64,000 nt of DNA from Streptococcus sanguinis (GCF_026781265.1 NZ_JAKUVC010000002.1:248001-312000); one strand, 5' to 3'; shown: positions 20,947 through 31,219, counted from the stretch's first letter. Notes: a model not told the origin generated them from the letters alone. A program made the numbers and translations.

Positions 20947-23547
20947 TTATAATTTGCGCAGCATCTGAATTAAAACACTGACCTCTGCGTCATCTACAAT
21001 AATCTTAAAGCTTCGCTCCACCGTTCGAATGATTTTCCTAACGTACTTATAGTCATCAGGGAATTTTTCGATAACACCAGCAATTTCTTTACTACTCTTC
21101 TTCAGGCATTCTCCTGAAAGGGTCCGCTCCACTAGACACGCAATATGAACAAACAAACCTATTGTTTGGTCCTCTGTCAGCTGATAATAAAAATCAAAAT
21201 CATCTAAAATAGCAGGAAGAATCTTTTTAATCTTAGCTAAGGAAGTATAGACAAATTGCTCTTCTAAAAATTGGTAAACTTTCTCATAATCGTAGCTATT
21301 GACAGAGGTCGGTACAAACATCAATAATTTATCTAAGTGCTCCTTGGGCTGCTCAAAAACATCTTTAATGGAAATGAAAGGGATACCCATAATTTGAGGG
21401 TCGAAAGTTCCAACAAAAGCATGAACTTGATAGGTCTTTCTTAAGGCCATCACTTCCTCAATCAACATCTCCTTATTAGCAACTGACAAAGCAATGACAC
21501 GATAACCCAACTTTGAATACTGATCAAGATAGTGCTTGAGCTGAAGAGAACCGCCTTCGCTGGTATAACAGAGTGTAATGATGATTTTTTCTTGGTCCCG
21601 ATTTTTATAAAGCTGATTCATTTCCATATGAAAAGCGTGAAAGACACTTTCAATATCATTTTCTATCAAACAGCGCCGTGCAATCCCCATGCCAATCATA
21701 GTAATGGGAATTTCAAATTCTCTGATTTTAATCAGAGTTTCTTCTCGAATTTTATCCAGCATTTCCTTAATCGAGCCCATATCATAGAGGACGATGACCC
21801 CTAAACCTTGGTCTAGCTCCTCAATTTGCTCTTTTAATTTACAATAGCTTTCCTCTAGAGACTCTTCTAATAGAATATCAAAGCCATACACTTGGCTATT
21901 TTTAGTCAGCATCTTGGTTGACTCAGCCAAGGACTTGGCAACCCCTTTACCATGCAGAACGTAGAGCAAGATAGGTCGTAGACTATCTTGTTTCTTTTCG
22001 GATTCAATAATAAACATTGTTAGGATGACGATTTCATCTATTGGAACAGCTAGTTGAAATCTTGTTTCTAGCTGCCTAGCAAATTTAGAACATTGTGCAT
22101 ACTCTATTGGATAATCCCGAATCACTTTCACAATAGCATCATTATCCAACTGCCGATTTAACGACCCTTTCTGCTTAAGCATCGCATTGACATGAAGGCT
22201 GATGCCGTAATATGCCGTCGAATTAAGCTCTATATTGAGTTCTTTTTGAACAGATAGAACAAAGGCTTGTACCAACTGGATTACTTCAGCAGAAACAATC
22301 GTCTCAAGATGATTAAGATTTTCCAACTCATCTTCTTTCTTAACAAAAGGTTTGTATTCAATATAGCTTTGAATATAATTTCTCACTGCCTCAAAAACAT
22401 CATCCTGCTCAATGCCTCTTTCTGATAACTGAGAATATTCTGATTTAATTTTGTTATATAAATCATCCGACTCTTGCTCTGGAAAATCCAGCAATCCCAA
22501 CTCCTTATCATAAATCAGCACCTTACGTTTGCCAATCAATTCATCGATTTTAACTACATTATGACCACCTAAATGCCGAATTCCTTGATAAGGAATGGGC
22601 AAATCGTCATTACTAAGTGTTAAATCTTTTAGCTCCGACCTCAGACTTCTTACAAAAGCATTGGCACAAGCAGTTCGAACTGCATATTCTAATTCTTTTA
22701 TATTGCTAATATTCGCTGATAGGATGAAGGAATGAATGACATCACGCGGTACTTGAATATCATTCGCAGAATTCTTTGATTCGATAGCTAAAAAGTAATT
22801 TAGTAACTCTAGCTTTTCACTAATCGGTCGATTCGGATAAGAAGGCAGCTGGATTACAACAGGAAGTTTATTGGATAAATGTTCAGATAGCTTAGCGCTA
22901 CTTCCGATAATTACCAAACCTTTCTTCTGACGTCTCTTTTGTTCTCCTTCTCTGTGATTCAGCCAGGAAATCAATCTATTTTGATCCGCCGAAGATAGAA
23001 CTTGTATGTTATCTATAAATAAAATTCCTTCTGCCACTTTCTCAAATACAGACTTCGTCCCCTCTGAGCCAAATAACAACTTCAGCAAATCATCCAGAAC
23101 ATCAATATAGTCTAAGCAGTTAATTTTTTCAAACAACTGAGGTTTACTAATCGCTTGATTTTGAATGGCAAACGCTATCATTTTATTAACGAAGTGAGTT
23201 CTACCAGCACCAATTTCGGATAAAATGAGTACAGGAAGAGCATAATTTGGGTATAAAATAGCTGCCTGTGCTAACTGGATGGCTGTTCGCAAACTGCCGT
23301 TTTCACCTATAATGCTTGGAAAATCCAAAGGATTTTCCACAAATACCTCTTTTAATTGGTATTGAACTGGCCGTGTATTTCCTTTAACGAGTATCCCTTC
23401 TTTTACCAATTGATTCAAAATAGTGCTCACATTTGAGCGTTGCATTCCTAAAGCAGCAGCAATTACTTTCGTTTCAAGGCCTTGCTTATTATTCTTTAGT
23501 AATTCTTGCTCTAGATATTCTAAGACTAGTGTTTTGGCAACCTTCAT
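20947..23547 (-). CDS. LevR-type PRD transcriptional regulator with degenerate AAA+ domain
   Basis: An 866-residue regulator of the LevR/CelR group. The order is: winged helix (1-60), AAA+ domain (about 75-320), PRD1 (about 430-520), mannose-type EIIA-like domain (about 535-660, LLYVLHGKGVAKS), then a C-terminal PRD2 (LFVHIACLVER). PRDs respond to HPr and EIIB phosphorylation and so sense sugar uptake. The ATPase is degenerate: the Walker A reads SEIGAGRT (110-117), Walker B is ILFIDNI, and GAFTGA is missing. Sigma-54 activation is therefore doubtful. The beta-glucoside PTS operon is the nearest candidate target. Confidence 0.85.
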   Translation of the reverse strand: MKVAKTLVLEYLEQELLKNNKQGLETKVIAAALGMQRSNVSTILNQLVKEGILVKGNTRPVQYQLKEVFVENPLDFPSIIGENGSLRTAIQLAQAAILYPNYALPVLILSEIGAGRTHFVNKMIAFAIQNQAISKPQLFEKINCLDYIDVLDDLLKLLFGSEGTKSVFEKVAEGILFIDNIQVLSSADQNRLISWLNHREGEQKRRQKKGLVIIGSSAKLSEHLSNKLPVVIQLPSYPNRPISEKLELLNYFLAIESKNSANDIQVPRDVIHSFILSANISNIKELEYAVRTACANAFVRSLRSELKDLTLSNDDLPIPYQGIRHLGGHNVVKIDELIGKRKVLIYDKELGLLDFPEQESDDLYNKIKSEYSQLSERGIEQDDVFEAVRNYIQSYIEYKPFVKKEDELENLNHLETIVSAEVIQLVQAFVLSVQKELNIELNSTAYYGISLHVNAMLKQKGSLNRQLDNDAIVKVIRDYPIEYAQCSKFARQLETRFQLAVPIDEIVILTMFIIESEKKQDSLRPILLYVLHGKGVAKSLAESTKMLTKNSQVYGFDILLEESLEESYCKLKEQIEELDQGLGVIVLYDMGSIKEMLDKIREETLIKIREFEIPITMIGMGIARRCLIENDIESVFHAFHMEMNQLYKNRDQEKIIITLCYTSEGGSLQLKHYLDQYSKLGYRVIALSVANKEMLIEEVMALRKTYQVHAFVGTFDPQIMGIPFISIKDVFEQPKEHLDKLLMFVPTSVNSYDYEKVYQFLEEQFVYTSLAKIKKILPAILDDFDFYYQLTEDQTIGLFVHIACLVERTLSGECLKKSSKEIAGVIEKFPDDYKYVRKIIRTVERSFKIIVDDAEVSVLIQMLRKL

Positions 23548-23706
23548 ATTCTACCTCACTGATATTTTTCTCCCATTATCGTCATTCAATTTATCTTATA
23601 CTGCAGCTTGATTCACCTACTTAGAGCCTTAGAACTTACTCCCTATCATCCTGTCATTTCCTTATCTAAACATTATAAATTGAAGCAAGAGAATGATAGA
23701 ATACAT

Positions 23707-23748
23707 AAAAGCCAACTGTTAATGAGTGATATAAACAGCTGGCTTTTT
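23707..23748 (-). terminator. Terminator of the 2-oxoacid dehydrogenase operon
   Basis: AAAAGCCAACTGTT (23707-23720) pairs with AACAGCTGGCTTTT (23734-23747). The one odd pair is a wobble on the minus strand. It lies 40 bp after the E2 stop. Confidence 0.8.
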
Positions 23749-23789
23749 TCTTTATCATGTAGGAATGAAATTCATTATTCATTCATTTA

Positions 23790-25049
23790 TCAGAAAACTA
23801 AGTCGTAAGGAGATTCCAACTTGTCCACTAGACTAGATAGAAACTCCGCTGCGGGCTGACCATCTACGACTTGATGGTCGAAAGTCAAGCTGAGCGGCAG
23901 GAATTTCTGCTCATAGACCTGTCCTTGGCTGTCAAGAGCCAGCGCCGTTTGCAGGGCACCAACTCCTAAAATCGCCACTTCTGGTGTATTTAGAATAGGA
24001 GTGAAATACTCAATCCCTGCTGCCCCGAGATTGGTAATACTGAAGGTTGAACCTGAGTAAAGAGCTGGGTCTAAAGTGCCTTTACGAGCTTGGGTGGCCT
24101 CTGTTTTGATAGCTAAGCCCAAGTCAGCCAGCGTTAGCTTATCCACGTGACGAATGACTGGCACCACCAGACCATCACTAAGCGCAGTCGCAATACCGAT
24201 ATGAATATCTTCTACTTCCTGATACTGACCATTGAAATACCAAGCATTGAGCTGAGGGTGATCTTTCAACGCCTTGGCAACAGCCTTTGTAAGCAGGGTT
24301 GTGATGCTGATTTCGCCATTTTCTAGTGGTGAAGTGACCTTATCCTTCATATCCTGCCTAAAGGCTATCAGCCGACTGATATCCACCTTACGATGCAAGG
24401 TCACCTGAGCAGATGTCTGGAGACTATTCATCATCCGCTCTGCAATAGTCTTGCGCATACCTGTCAATCCTGCACCATAGTCAACTTGACCAGCATGCTG
24501 AAGGACTGCTGAGCTACTTTCAGGTGTTTGGTTTGGAAGCGCCTCTGGTTTATAATTTTCCACATCTCGTCGGGTAATACGGCCATTGCCTCCCGTTCCT
24601 GAAATCAAGGAAATATCATATCCTTTTTCCTTAGCAATCTTGCGGGCAAGAGGAGTGATGAAAATACGTCCATGTTCACTGTTTCCGACAGAGTTGGAAC
24701 TTGCTGTCGCAGTTTTTTCTGCTAGTCCAACCCCTGCATCAGCTGCCTCTTGCTCACTTTCTGACTGGTTCGCAGAAACTTCTTCCGTCTCCATACCTGG
24801 AATAGATTCTCCTGCTTCACCAATCCATGCAATTACTTTCTTGCACGGGACAGTATCGCCCGCCTGACTGATAATTTTTAAAATCACTCCTGCGCTTGGC
24901 GCCTCTACATCGCTGGTCAATTTTTCAGAACTGATTTCCAAGACAGGCTGACCAGCAGCTACGGTGTCGCCTTCCTTGACCAGCCAGTTATTTATCAGAC
25001 CTTCGGTCATTGTTAAGCCTAGCTTAGGCATTACAATTTCTGTAGCCAT
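23790..25049 (-). CDS. acoC: Dihydrolipoamide acetyltransferase, E2 of the acetoin/pyruvate dehydrogenase complex
   Basis: This 419-residue E2 forms the core of the complex and transfers acetyl to CoA. Its order is one lipoyl domain (1-80, lipoyl lysine in SSEKLTSDVEAP), a Ser/Ala-rich linker, a peripheral-subunit binding domain (about 130-165, TPLARKIAKEKGYD), then the catalytic domain with HQVVDG near the C-terminus. It is the last gene of the operon. Sequence alone does not decide between acetoin and pyruvate; the symbol follows common streptococcal naming. Confidence 0.88.
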   Translation of the reverse strand: MATEIVMPKLGLTMTEGLINNWLVKEGDTVAAGQPVLEISSEKLTSDVEAPSAGVILKIISQAGDTVPCKKVIAWIGEAGESIPGMETEEVSANQSESEQEAADAGVGLAEKTATASSNSVGNSEHGRIFITPLARKIAKEKGYDISLISGTGGNGRITRRDVENYKPEALPNQTPESSSAVLQHAGQVDYGAGLTGMRKTIAERMMNSLQTSAQVTLHRKVDISRLIAFRQDMKDKVTSPLENGEISITTLLTKAVAKALKDHPQLNAWYFNGQYQEVEDIHIGIATALSDGLVVPVIRHVDKLTLADLGLAIKTEATQARKGTLDPALYSGSTFSITNLGAAGIEYFTPILNTPEVAILGVGALQTALALDSQGQVYEQKFLPLSLTFDHQVVDGQPAAEFLSSLVDKLESPYDLVF

Positions 25050-25062
25050 ACTTACCTCCCTT

Positions 25063-26094
25063 CTATCTCTTCAGATCGTCAATCAATTCTGCAGCAACAG
25101 TCAGAACCTTATCAGCATTAGGGATATAGAGCTGTTCCAGATTCACCGCAAATGGTACCGGCACATTTGGCGCGCAGACGCATTTCACTGGGCCGTCCAG
25201 ATAGTCAAAGCATTTGTCTGTCACTGCTGCTGCAATATCCGTCGCTGTGTTATTATGAGGGTTGGATTCATCAACGATAATCAGCCGTCCAGTTTTCTTG
25301 ACTGATTCAAAGACAGTCTCCTCATCCCAAGGGGCTACCGTTCTCAAGTCAATCACTTCAACCGAAATACCATCTTTTTCCAAGCGATCCGCTACCTCAT
25401 AAGCAACATAAAGCATTTTACCGATAGTAACGATAGTGAGGTCTGTTCCTTCACGGCGGACAGCAGCCTTTCCAATTGGAACTGTATAATATTCTTCTGG
25501 TACCTCTCCCTTGATACCATAGAGAGTTTTATCTTCTGAATAAATCACGATATTGTCGTCTTCAATGGAAGCCAGCAGTAACCCTTTAGCATCATACGGA
25601 GTTGCTGGAACAACTACCTTTATGCCAGGTATAGATCCAAAGAGACCGTAATATGAACCCGAGTGCTGAGCTGCAGCTGAAGCTCCTGCCCCATGCATGG
25701 TCCGCATTGTCATCGGAACCTTGGCCTTACCGCCAAACATATAGCGCATTTTTGAGCCTTGCCCCAGAATGGCGTCAAAGCAGAAACCGATAAAGTCATT
25801 GAACATCAGCTCCGGTACTGGCCGCAAGCCAGTCAGAGCCATTCCAACAGAAGCTGACACGTATCCGTGCTCAGAAATCGGAGTATCAATCACCCGCTCT
25901 CGGCCGTATTTTGGCATGAGTCCCTTGGTTACACCCATTACACCGCCCCAAGCATCTTCGTTTTCTTCTTCCAAGTGCTTGATTGTTACACCGCCAGCAA
26001 TATCTTCTCCCAGAAGGATTACGGTGTCATCTTTTGCCATTGCCTGATCCAGCGCTTCATTGATTGCTTTCATAAATAACAGTTGTCTAGCCAT
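25063..26094 (-). CDS. acoB: E1 beta subunit, acetoin/pyruvate dehydrogenase
   Basis: A 343-residue beta subunit of the thiamine-diphosphate E1. The N-terminal half carries the ThDP contacts (ILLGEDIAGG, DTPISEHGYV), and the C-terminal transketolase domain runs through VIDLRTVAPWDEE. With the alpha subunit it decarboxylates the 2-oxo substrate or cleaves acetoin and acetylates the lipoyl domain of E2. It is 18 bp from E1 alpha and 13 bp from E2. Confidence 0.9.
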   Translation of the reverse strand: MARQLLFMKAINEALDQAMAKDDTVILLGEDIAGGVTIKHLEEENEDAWGGVMGVTKGLMPKYGRERVIDTPISEHGYVSASVGMALTGLRPVPELMFNDFIGFCFDAILGQGSKMRYMFGGKAKVPMTMRTMHGAGASAAAQHSGSYYGLFGSIPGIKVVVPATPYDAKGLLLASIEDDNIVIYSEDKTLYGIKGEVPEEYYTVPIGKAAVRREGTDLTIVTIGKMLYVAYEVADRLEKDGISVEVIDLRTVAPWDEETVFESVKKTGRLIIVDESNPHNNTATDIAAAVTDKCFDYLDGPVKCVCAPNVPVPFAVNLEQLYIPNADKVLTVAAELIDDLKR

Positions 26095-26112
26095 TTGATC
26101 AACCTCCTTCTA

Positions 26113-27186
26113 TCAATCAGCAAATACATCTTCCAGCAGAGACTCGGAACGAGGAATCGGACTGTCTTGAGCAAATTTGATAGCTTCTTCCACATCCTTT
26201 CTAGACTCCTCTAATATGGCATCAAGTTCCTCTTCAGTCAAGAGGCCATGCTCGATAGCGTAATCACGGAAGACATCTAGAGCATCCACATCAGCCCAGT
26301 CTTTTTCTTCACCTTCCAAAGCCTTATACTTCTGCTCATCCCCTTCAAAGTGACCATGATCGCGATATGTTACAGCTTCAATTAAGGTAGGTCCTTCACC
26401 TCTACGAGCCCGCTCTACAGCTTCCTTGGCTACTTGGTAGACAGCGAATAAATCCTTACCATTAACCCGGATGCCAAGCATATTATAAGCAGCTGCTCTT
26501 TCAGCAATGGTGCCAGATGCTGAAGAATACCATTGCGGTGTCGATTCTGCAAAGAAGTTGTTTTCATTGACAAAGATAACTGGCAGTTTCCAAATTGATG
26601 CCATATTGAGACATTCGTGGAAATTCCCTTCATTGGCTGCACCATCACCGAAGAAGCAGACCGCTACACTGTCAGTTTTCAAGTACTTGTTGCGCATAGC
26701 TGCACCTGTAGCTAGACCAAAGCCTCCACCAACCATACCATTGGCACCGAGGATTCCCTTGTCCAAATCAGCAATGTGCATAGATCCGCCTTTTCCTTTT
26801 CCGAGTCCAGTCTCCTTGCCAAAAATTTCTGCCATCATTCCCTTTAAGTCACCGCCCTTAGCAACACAGTGACCGTGTCCCCGGTGAGTACTGGTAATAT
26901 AGTCCTGGTCTGTCAGATTGGCACAGACGCCAGTAGCAATCGCTTCCTCTCCTGCATAAAGGTGAACAAAGCCAGGAATCTGTCCTGCAGCAAAGAAACG
27001 CCGAGTATTTTCCTCAAAATTACGGATATCCCACATGGTTTTATACAAGGTCTTGGCTTTTTCTTTGGAAACCTGCTCTACCTCAACTTCAGTAGCATCA
27101 TAGACTTTTAAATCTACTAGCTCTGATACAGCACTTTGGTTTCTTGTTTTGCTTAATTGTTGTGGTAAATCTTTATAATTTGACAT
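26113..27186 (-). CDS. acoA: E1 alpha subunit, acetoin/pyruvate dehydrogenase
   Basis: A 357-residue ThDP-binding alpha subunit. The ThDP/Mg motif runs from FFGDGAANEGNFHE to FVNENNFF (GDG...N). HRGHGH and the phosphorylation-loop-like YRDHGHFEGD are conserved. An N-terminal extension of about 45 residues precedes the core. It lies second among the four enzyme genes, after E3. Confidence 0.9.
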   Translation of the reverse strand: MSNYKDLPQQLSKTRNQSAVSELVDLKVYDATEVEVEQVSKEKAKTLYKTMWDIRNFEENTRRFFAAGQIPGFVHLYAGEEAIATGVCANLTDQDYITSTHRGHGHCVAKGGDLKGMMAEIFGKETGLGKGKGGSMHIADLDKGILGANGMVGGGFGLATGAAMRNKYLKTDSVAVCFFGDGAANEGNFHECLNMASIWKLPVIFVNENNFFAESTPQWYSSASGTIAERAAAYNMLGIRVNGKDLFAVYQVAKEAVERARRGEGPTLIEAVTYRDHGHFEGDEQKYKALEGEEKDWADVDALDVFRDYAIEHGLLTEEELDAILEESRKDVEEAIKFAQDSPIPRSESLLEDVFAD

Positions 27187-27201
27187 ATTTTTACCTCCTC
27201 A

Positions 27202-28542
27202 TTAATCGTCCTGAACGAGTCTTTTAGCGACCTCTTGTATTAGTTCTGATGTGGTAGGATGAGCAAAAACTGTTTCAAGAACTTGATCCAGCGTTGCTTC
27301 AGCCTGCCTCAGCAAAATCAAATTCTGCAGAAGATCTGTACCGTTCGGACCGACGATGACAGCCCCTAGGAGAAGATGGTATTTCTTTTCTGAAATTAAC
27401 TTGACATAGCCCTCTGTCTCACCTATAGCGATAGCCCGCCCATTATAAGAGAAAGGCAGCTTCTCGACCAGAACATCATAGCCGGCCTGCTCAGCCTCTT
27501 CCTTGCTGAGACCAAAAGAAGCTACTTCAGGATTGGTGTAGAGTGAACGGGGAACACCCAGCGGATCAACTGCTTCTTCAGCTCTCCGGCAGATAGCTCT
27601 TACAGCCTTTATCCCTTCTGCACTAGCTACGTGAGCCAGCATATAAGATTCCAAGAGATCACCGATAGCATAAACATGCTCTTTGGATGTTTCGTAGTAT
27701 TGATCTACCTTGACAAAATTCCGATCTGTTAAGGCTAATCCCATATCCTTTGCTAGCTCTAGATTTGGTTTGCGGCCAGTAGCGACTAAAAGATGGTCGA
27801 AAGCAACCTGCTCGTTCTCAAGTAAGACAGAACTAGCAGTGACTTCCTTTATCTGCGCTCCCTGATAAATCATCACCCCCATTTTCTTTAGTTTCTTTTG
27901 AATCACATGTCGCGCTTCAGCTTCTTCGGTCAAAAGAATTTCCGGCGCAACCTCAATAACAGTGATAGCGACACCCAGAGGAGCCATAGCGAAAGCTAGC
28001 TCAATTGCGATAACGCCACCTCCGATAATGACTAACTTCTCAGGAAGCTCCCTCAAGTCAAAAAACGTATCCGTCGTTAGATAGTCAACCTGTTCCAATC
28101 CCTTGATAGGAGGCACAAAAGGATAACTGCCAGTAGCCAAAATCACATCTTTGCCACTGATTTCTTTACCATTGACGGAGAAAGTTCGGTCTTTGACAAA
28201 CTTGGCCTGCCCTTGGATATATTCAATACCTAAAGACTTAAAGCTAGCATGAATTCCAGATTGCAAACTGGCAATAACCTGATTCTTTCGGTCTACCAAT
28301 TTCTCAAAATCAATCCTTTCAAGCTTGCTCTCAACGCCATAACGCCTAGCTTCCTCCATTGTCAGCAACCAATGACCGTGCTGGAGATAGGCCTTAGACG
28401 GTATACATCCTACATTCAGGCAGGTTCCGCCGATAGACTTCTTTTCTACTACGGCGACTTTCTTACCTAAACGAGCTGCTTCTTCAGCAGCCACATAACC
28501 GCCCGGTCCAGCACCGATAATCAAAACATCATAAACAGACAA
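27202..28542 (-). CDS. lpdA: Dihydrolipoamide dehydrogenase, E3
   Basis: This FAD flavoprotein reoxidises the lipoyl groups of E2 with NAD+. The 447-residue product has the FAD motif IIGAGPGGYVAAE, redox cysteines GGTCLNVGCIPSK, the NAD motif IIGGGVIAIELA and a C-terminal dimer domain with HPTTSE. It lacks the N-terminal lipoyl domain found in pneumococcal PdhD. I chose the TTG at 28542 (LSVYDVLIIG), which sits six bases after AGGAGG. The upstream in-frame reading would add 15 unlike residues. Confidence 0.9.
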   Translation of the reverse strand: MSVYDVLIIGAGPGGYVAAEEAARLGKKVAVVEKKSIGGTCLNVGCIPSKAYLQHGHWLLTMEEARRYGVESKLERIDFEKLVDRKNQVIASLQSGIHASFKSLGIEYIQGQAKFVKDRTFSVNGKEISGKDVILATGSYPFVPPIKGLEQVDYLTTDTFFDLRELPEKLVIIGGGVIAIELAFAMAPLGVAITVIEVAPEILLTEEAEARHVIQKKLKKMGVMIYQGAQIKEVTASSVLLENEQVAFDHLLVATGRKPNLELAKDMGLALTDRNFVKVDQYYETSKEHVYAIGDLLESYMLAHVASAEGIKAVRAICRRAEEAVDPLGVPRSLYTNPEVASFGLSKEEAEQAGYDVLVEKLPFSYNGRAIAIGETEGYVKLISEKKYHLLLGAVIVGPNGTDLLQNLILLRQAEATLDQVLETVFAHPTTSELIQEVAKRLVQDD

Positions 28543-28721
28543 AACACTCCTCCTTTCATAAAATGCAAAGGGTGCTCCAACAATCAAAATGATTGCTGTC
28601 GGCTATAGATACAAAAAGTATCTTATTATTTTTCGTATACCTAAGACTCATTTTAAAATCTCAGGATAGAGTCTGCTCAGAAGCTATGAACCTCCTTTCT
28701 TCATTTTCTTCGTCTACACAT

Positions 28722-28735
28722 AGTAAGCGCTTACT
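28722..28735. promoter_or_regulatory. Perfect palindrome upstream of lpdA, cre-like
   Basis: AGTAAGCGCTTACT is a perfect 14-bp palindrome between the Clp stop and lpdA start. It differs from the CcpA cre consensus at the outer positions only. Confidence 0.45.
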
Positions 28736-28748
28736 TTTTGGAAGAAGC

Positions 28749-30992
28749 TTATACCAAATAATTAAACTCCAGTTGCCTATCCTTCAAATTGACTTGAACT
28801 GTCATTTCAGTTGTTTCCTTATTTTCAACCAAATAACGAGCCAAAGGCGTTTCGAGATAGCGCATAATGCTTCTTTGAATAGAACGGGCACCAAACTCTG
28901 GTTGGTAACCTTTCTGGGCTAAAAAAGCATAAACTTCTTCGCTCAGATGAAGCTGAATCTTCTGATGTTTCAACCTTTCCTGAAGTTGCTGGACCATAAT
29001 TTTTACGATATTGATCATATCTTCCGCCCTCAGAGGGTTGAAAATAACCGTCTCGTCAATCCGATTTAAAAACTCTGGTCTAAAGCTATGTTGCAGCAAG
29101 GACAGAACTTCTTCCTGCGTTTCAGCAGTCAGTCCCTGTTCACTTTTGAGACTTTCCAAAATCTGCTGGGAGCCAATATTGCTTGTCATAATCAAAATAG
29201 TATTTTTAAAGTCAATAGTACGGCCTTTAGAGTCTGTCAAGCGTCCTTCGTCCAAGACTTGCAGCAGGGTGTTAAATACATCCGGATGGGCTTTCTCAAT
29301 CTCATCCAGCAAGACAATCGAATAAAGCCTCCTACGAACAGCTTCTGTCAGTTGTCCTCCCTCTTCAAATCCTACGTAGCCTGGTGGCGGACCAACTAAA
29401 CGAGCCACGGCATGTTTTTCCATGTATTCAGACATATCCAGTCGAACCATTTCCAACTCATTGCCAAACAGCCGCTCAGCAAGGGCTTTTGCCAGAGCAG
29501 TCTTCCCGACTCCAGTAGGCCCCAGAAAGAGGAATGAACCAATAGGACGCTTTGGATTTTGAATTCCAGCCCTAGAGCGCAAAATCGCCTCCGAAACCTT
29601 TTGAACAGCTTGGTCTTGTCCTACAATTCTCTGGCGCAGGAGCTTGTCTAGATTTAACAGGTGTTCGCGCTCATTGTCCATGATTCCCTGCACTTTGATT
29701 CCCGTTATACGTTCTACGATACTGGCTATATCTTCGCGACTGACGTATGGTCGTTCAGTTTCCGCTTGAGCTAGCTGGATTTTCTTGACAGCACAAGCCT
29801 CATCAATCAAGTCCAGTGCCTTATCAGGCAAATAACGATCTGACAGATAACGAATTGAAAGACTAATCGCTGCTTGCAGAGCTTCATCCGTCAGGAAAAC
29901 TCCGTGAAAGTCCTGGTAATTCTGCCGCAGTCCTTGCAGAATTGTCAATGCCTTATCTTGATCAGGCTCCTCAATGCGAATCCGCTGGAAACGCCCCTCC
30001 AAAGCTTGATCTAGTTCGAAGCTTTCTCGATAGGCTGCAAAAGTTGTGGTTCCGATGATATTAATCTGTCCCTGAGCCAATAGCGGCTTTAAAAGATTGC
30101 CTGCATCAAGAGAGCCCTCTGTCCGACCTGCTGTCACGATTTGATGAATATCCTCAATATAAAGAATAATCTTCCTCTTAGCAGCCAGCACCTCATCCAA
30201 AACAGCCTTGAAGCGCTCTTCAAACTCTCCTCTATATTTAGTCCCGGCAATCAGTCCGCCTAGATTTAACTTAAAAACTTCCTTGCCCAATAAATGTTCT
30301 GGAACATCATCAGCAATCAGTCTGCTAACAAATCCCTCCATTACTTTGGATTTTCCAACACCTGGAAAGCCTAGGAGAATGGCATTGCTTTTCTCTTTCC
30401 TACACAGCACACGGATAATATCATTGATTTCCTCTTGGCAGCCTATCACCTTCTTACCGGACTGGTCTGCCAACCACTGATTAAAGTTAGTTGCATATTT
30501 GCTCAGGGCTTGATAGCGACTCTCCTGACTGGAAGAGACTGCTCGTTTGCCTTGACGAACCTTATTCAACTTTTTCGCAACCAGTTCCTTATCAATCCCA
30601 GTCTGCTTTAAAAAAACAGTTATCGGATTCCTTTGCTGATGAAATAGACTGAGAATCAGGTGTTCTACTGTTACCACCTCATCTCTCAGTTCCGTCCTCT
30701 CAGCCTCTGCATCATCCAAAAGATTCTTGAGACGCTGGCTATACTGACGTCCAAAGCGATTTGTGTCCGTATGTGAAAATACAGGAATCTTGGCTAGTTC
30801 CTGATTGATGACACAAATAAATTCATTAATATCAAGGTCCAAACCGGTATAGAATTCCAAGGCAAAAGCTTGAGGCTGGGTCAGCACTGTCCAAACATGC
30901 GGAATGTCCACTTGATAATTGTGTTTTTGAATAGCTAATTCCTTTGCAGCATTTAGTACTTCTTGCAAAAGATGGGTATAGTGTTCAGTCAT
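28749..30992 (-). CDS. Clp/Hsp100 AAA+ ATPase heading the dehydrogenase operon
   Basis: A 747-residue two-ATPase Hsp100 protein. It has an N-terminal Clp-N-like domain (1-150), NBD1 with Walker A GFPGVGKS (208-215), and NBD2 with GPTGVGKT and [13 protein letters not shown]. Unlike ClpB and ClpC it has almost no middle coiled-coil between the ATPases, as in ClpA. NBD1 Walker B reads ILYIEDIH, with Glu and Asp swapped relative to the usual IDE. No clear ClpP-binding tripeptide is seen after TSNIGS. It may refold or dismantle the neighbouring complex; that is inference. There is a cre-like site upstream. Confidence 0.82.
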   Translation of the reverse strand: MTEHYTHLLQEVLNAAKELAIQKHNYQVDIPHVWTVLTQPQAFALEFYTGLDLDINEFICVINQELAKIPVFSHTDTNRFGRQYSQRLKNLLDDAEAERTELRDEVVTVEHLILSLFHQQRNPITVFLKQTGIDKELVAKKLNKVRQGKRAVSSSQESRYQALSKYATNFNQWLADQSGKKVIGCQEEINDIIRVLCRKEKSNAILLGFPGVGKSKVMEGFVSRLIADDVPEHLLGKEVFKLNLGGLIAGTKYRGEFEERFKAVLDEVLAAKRKIILYIEDIHQIVTAGRTEGSLDAGNLLKPLLAQGQINIIGTTTFAAYRESFELDQALEGRFQRIRIEEPDQDKALTILQGLRQNYQDFHGVFLTDEALQAAISLSIRYLSDRYLPDKALDLIDEACAVKKIQLAQAETERPYVSREDIASIVERITGIKVQGIMDNEREHLLNLDKLLRQRIVGQDQAVQKVSEAILRSRAGIQNPKRPIGSFLFLGPTGVGKTALAKALAERLFGNELEMVRLDMSEYMEKHAVARLVGPPPGYVGFEEGGQLTEAVRRRLYSIVLLDEIEKAHPDVFNTLLQVLDEGRLTDSKGRTIDFKNTILIMTSNIGSQQILESLKSEQGLTAETQEEVLSLLQHSFRPEFLNRIDETVIFNPLRAEDMINIVKIMVQQLQERLKHQKIQLHLSEEVYAFLAQKGYQPEFGARSIQRSIMRYLETPLARYLVENKETTEMTVQVNLKDRQLEFNYLV

Positions 30993-31130
30993 ATAGTTCC
31001 CTCGCTTTTCTTCTGAAAACCAAAGACAACTGCAAACAATATTTTAAGAAATAACCTATTTTAACAAAAACTTGACTTGATAATCTTACGACTATTATAT
31101 CATTTTCACAATCAATATACTAGAAAATAT

Positions 31131-31143
31131 GTAAGCGTTTTAC
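31131..31143. promoter_or_regulatory. cre-like site upstream of the Clp-aco operon
   Basis: GTAAGCGTTTTAC shares the GTAAGCG core with the palindrome at 28722-28735. It misses two terminal cre positions. It lies about 140 bp before the Clp start. Confidence 0.35.
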
Positions 31144-31184
31144 CGTTTTAATCTACTTTTAATAAAACTTTGTGAAAAAAATAA

Positions 31185-31215
31185 CACTGACTTATCTTAA
31201 AAGGACAAGCCAGCG
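31185..31215 (-). terminator. Terminator of the second MATE gene
   Basis: On the minus strand a 12-bp stem (arms 31185-31196 and 31204-31215, three wobble pairs) is followed by TTATTTTTTT. Confidence 0.8.
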
Positions 31216-31219
31216 ATCT

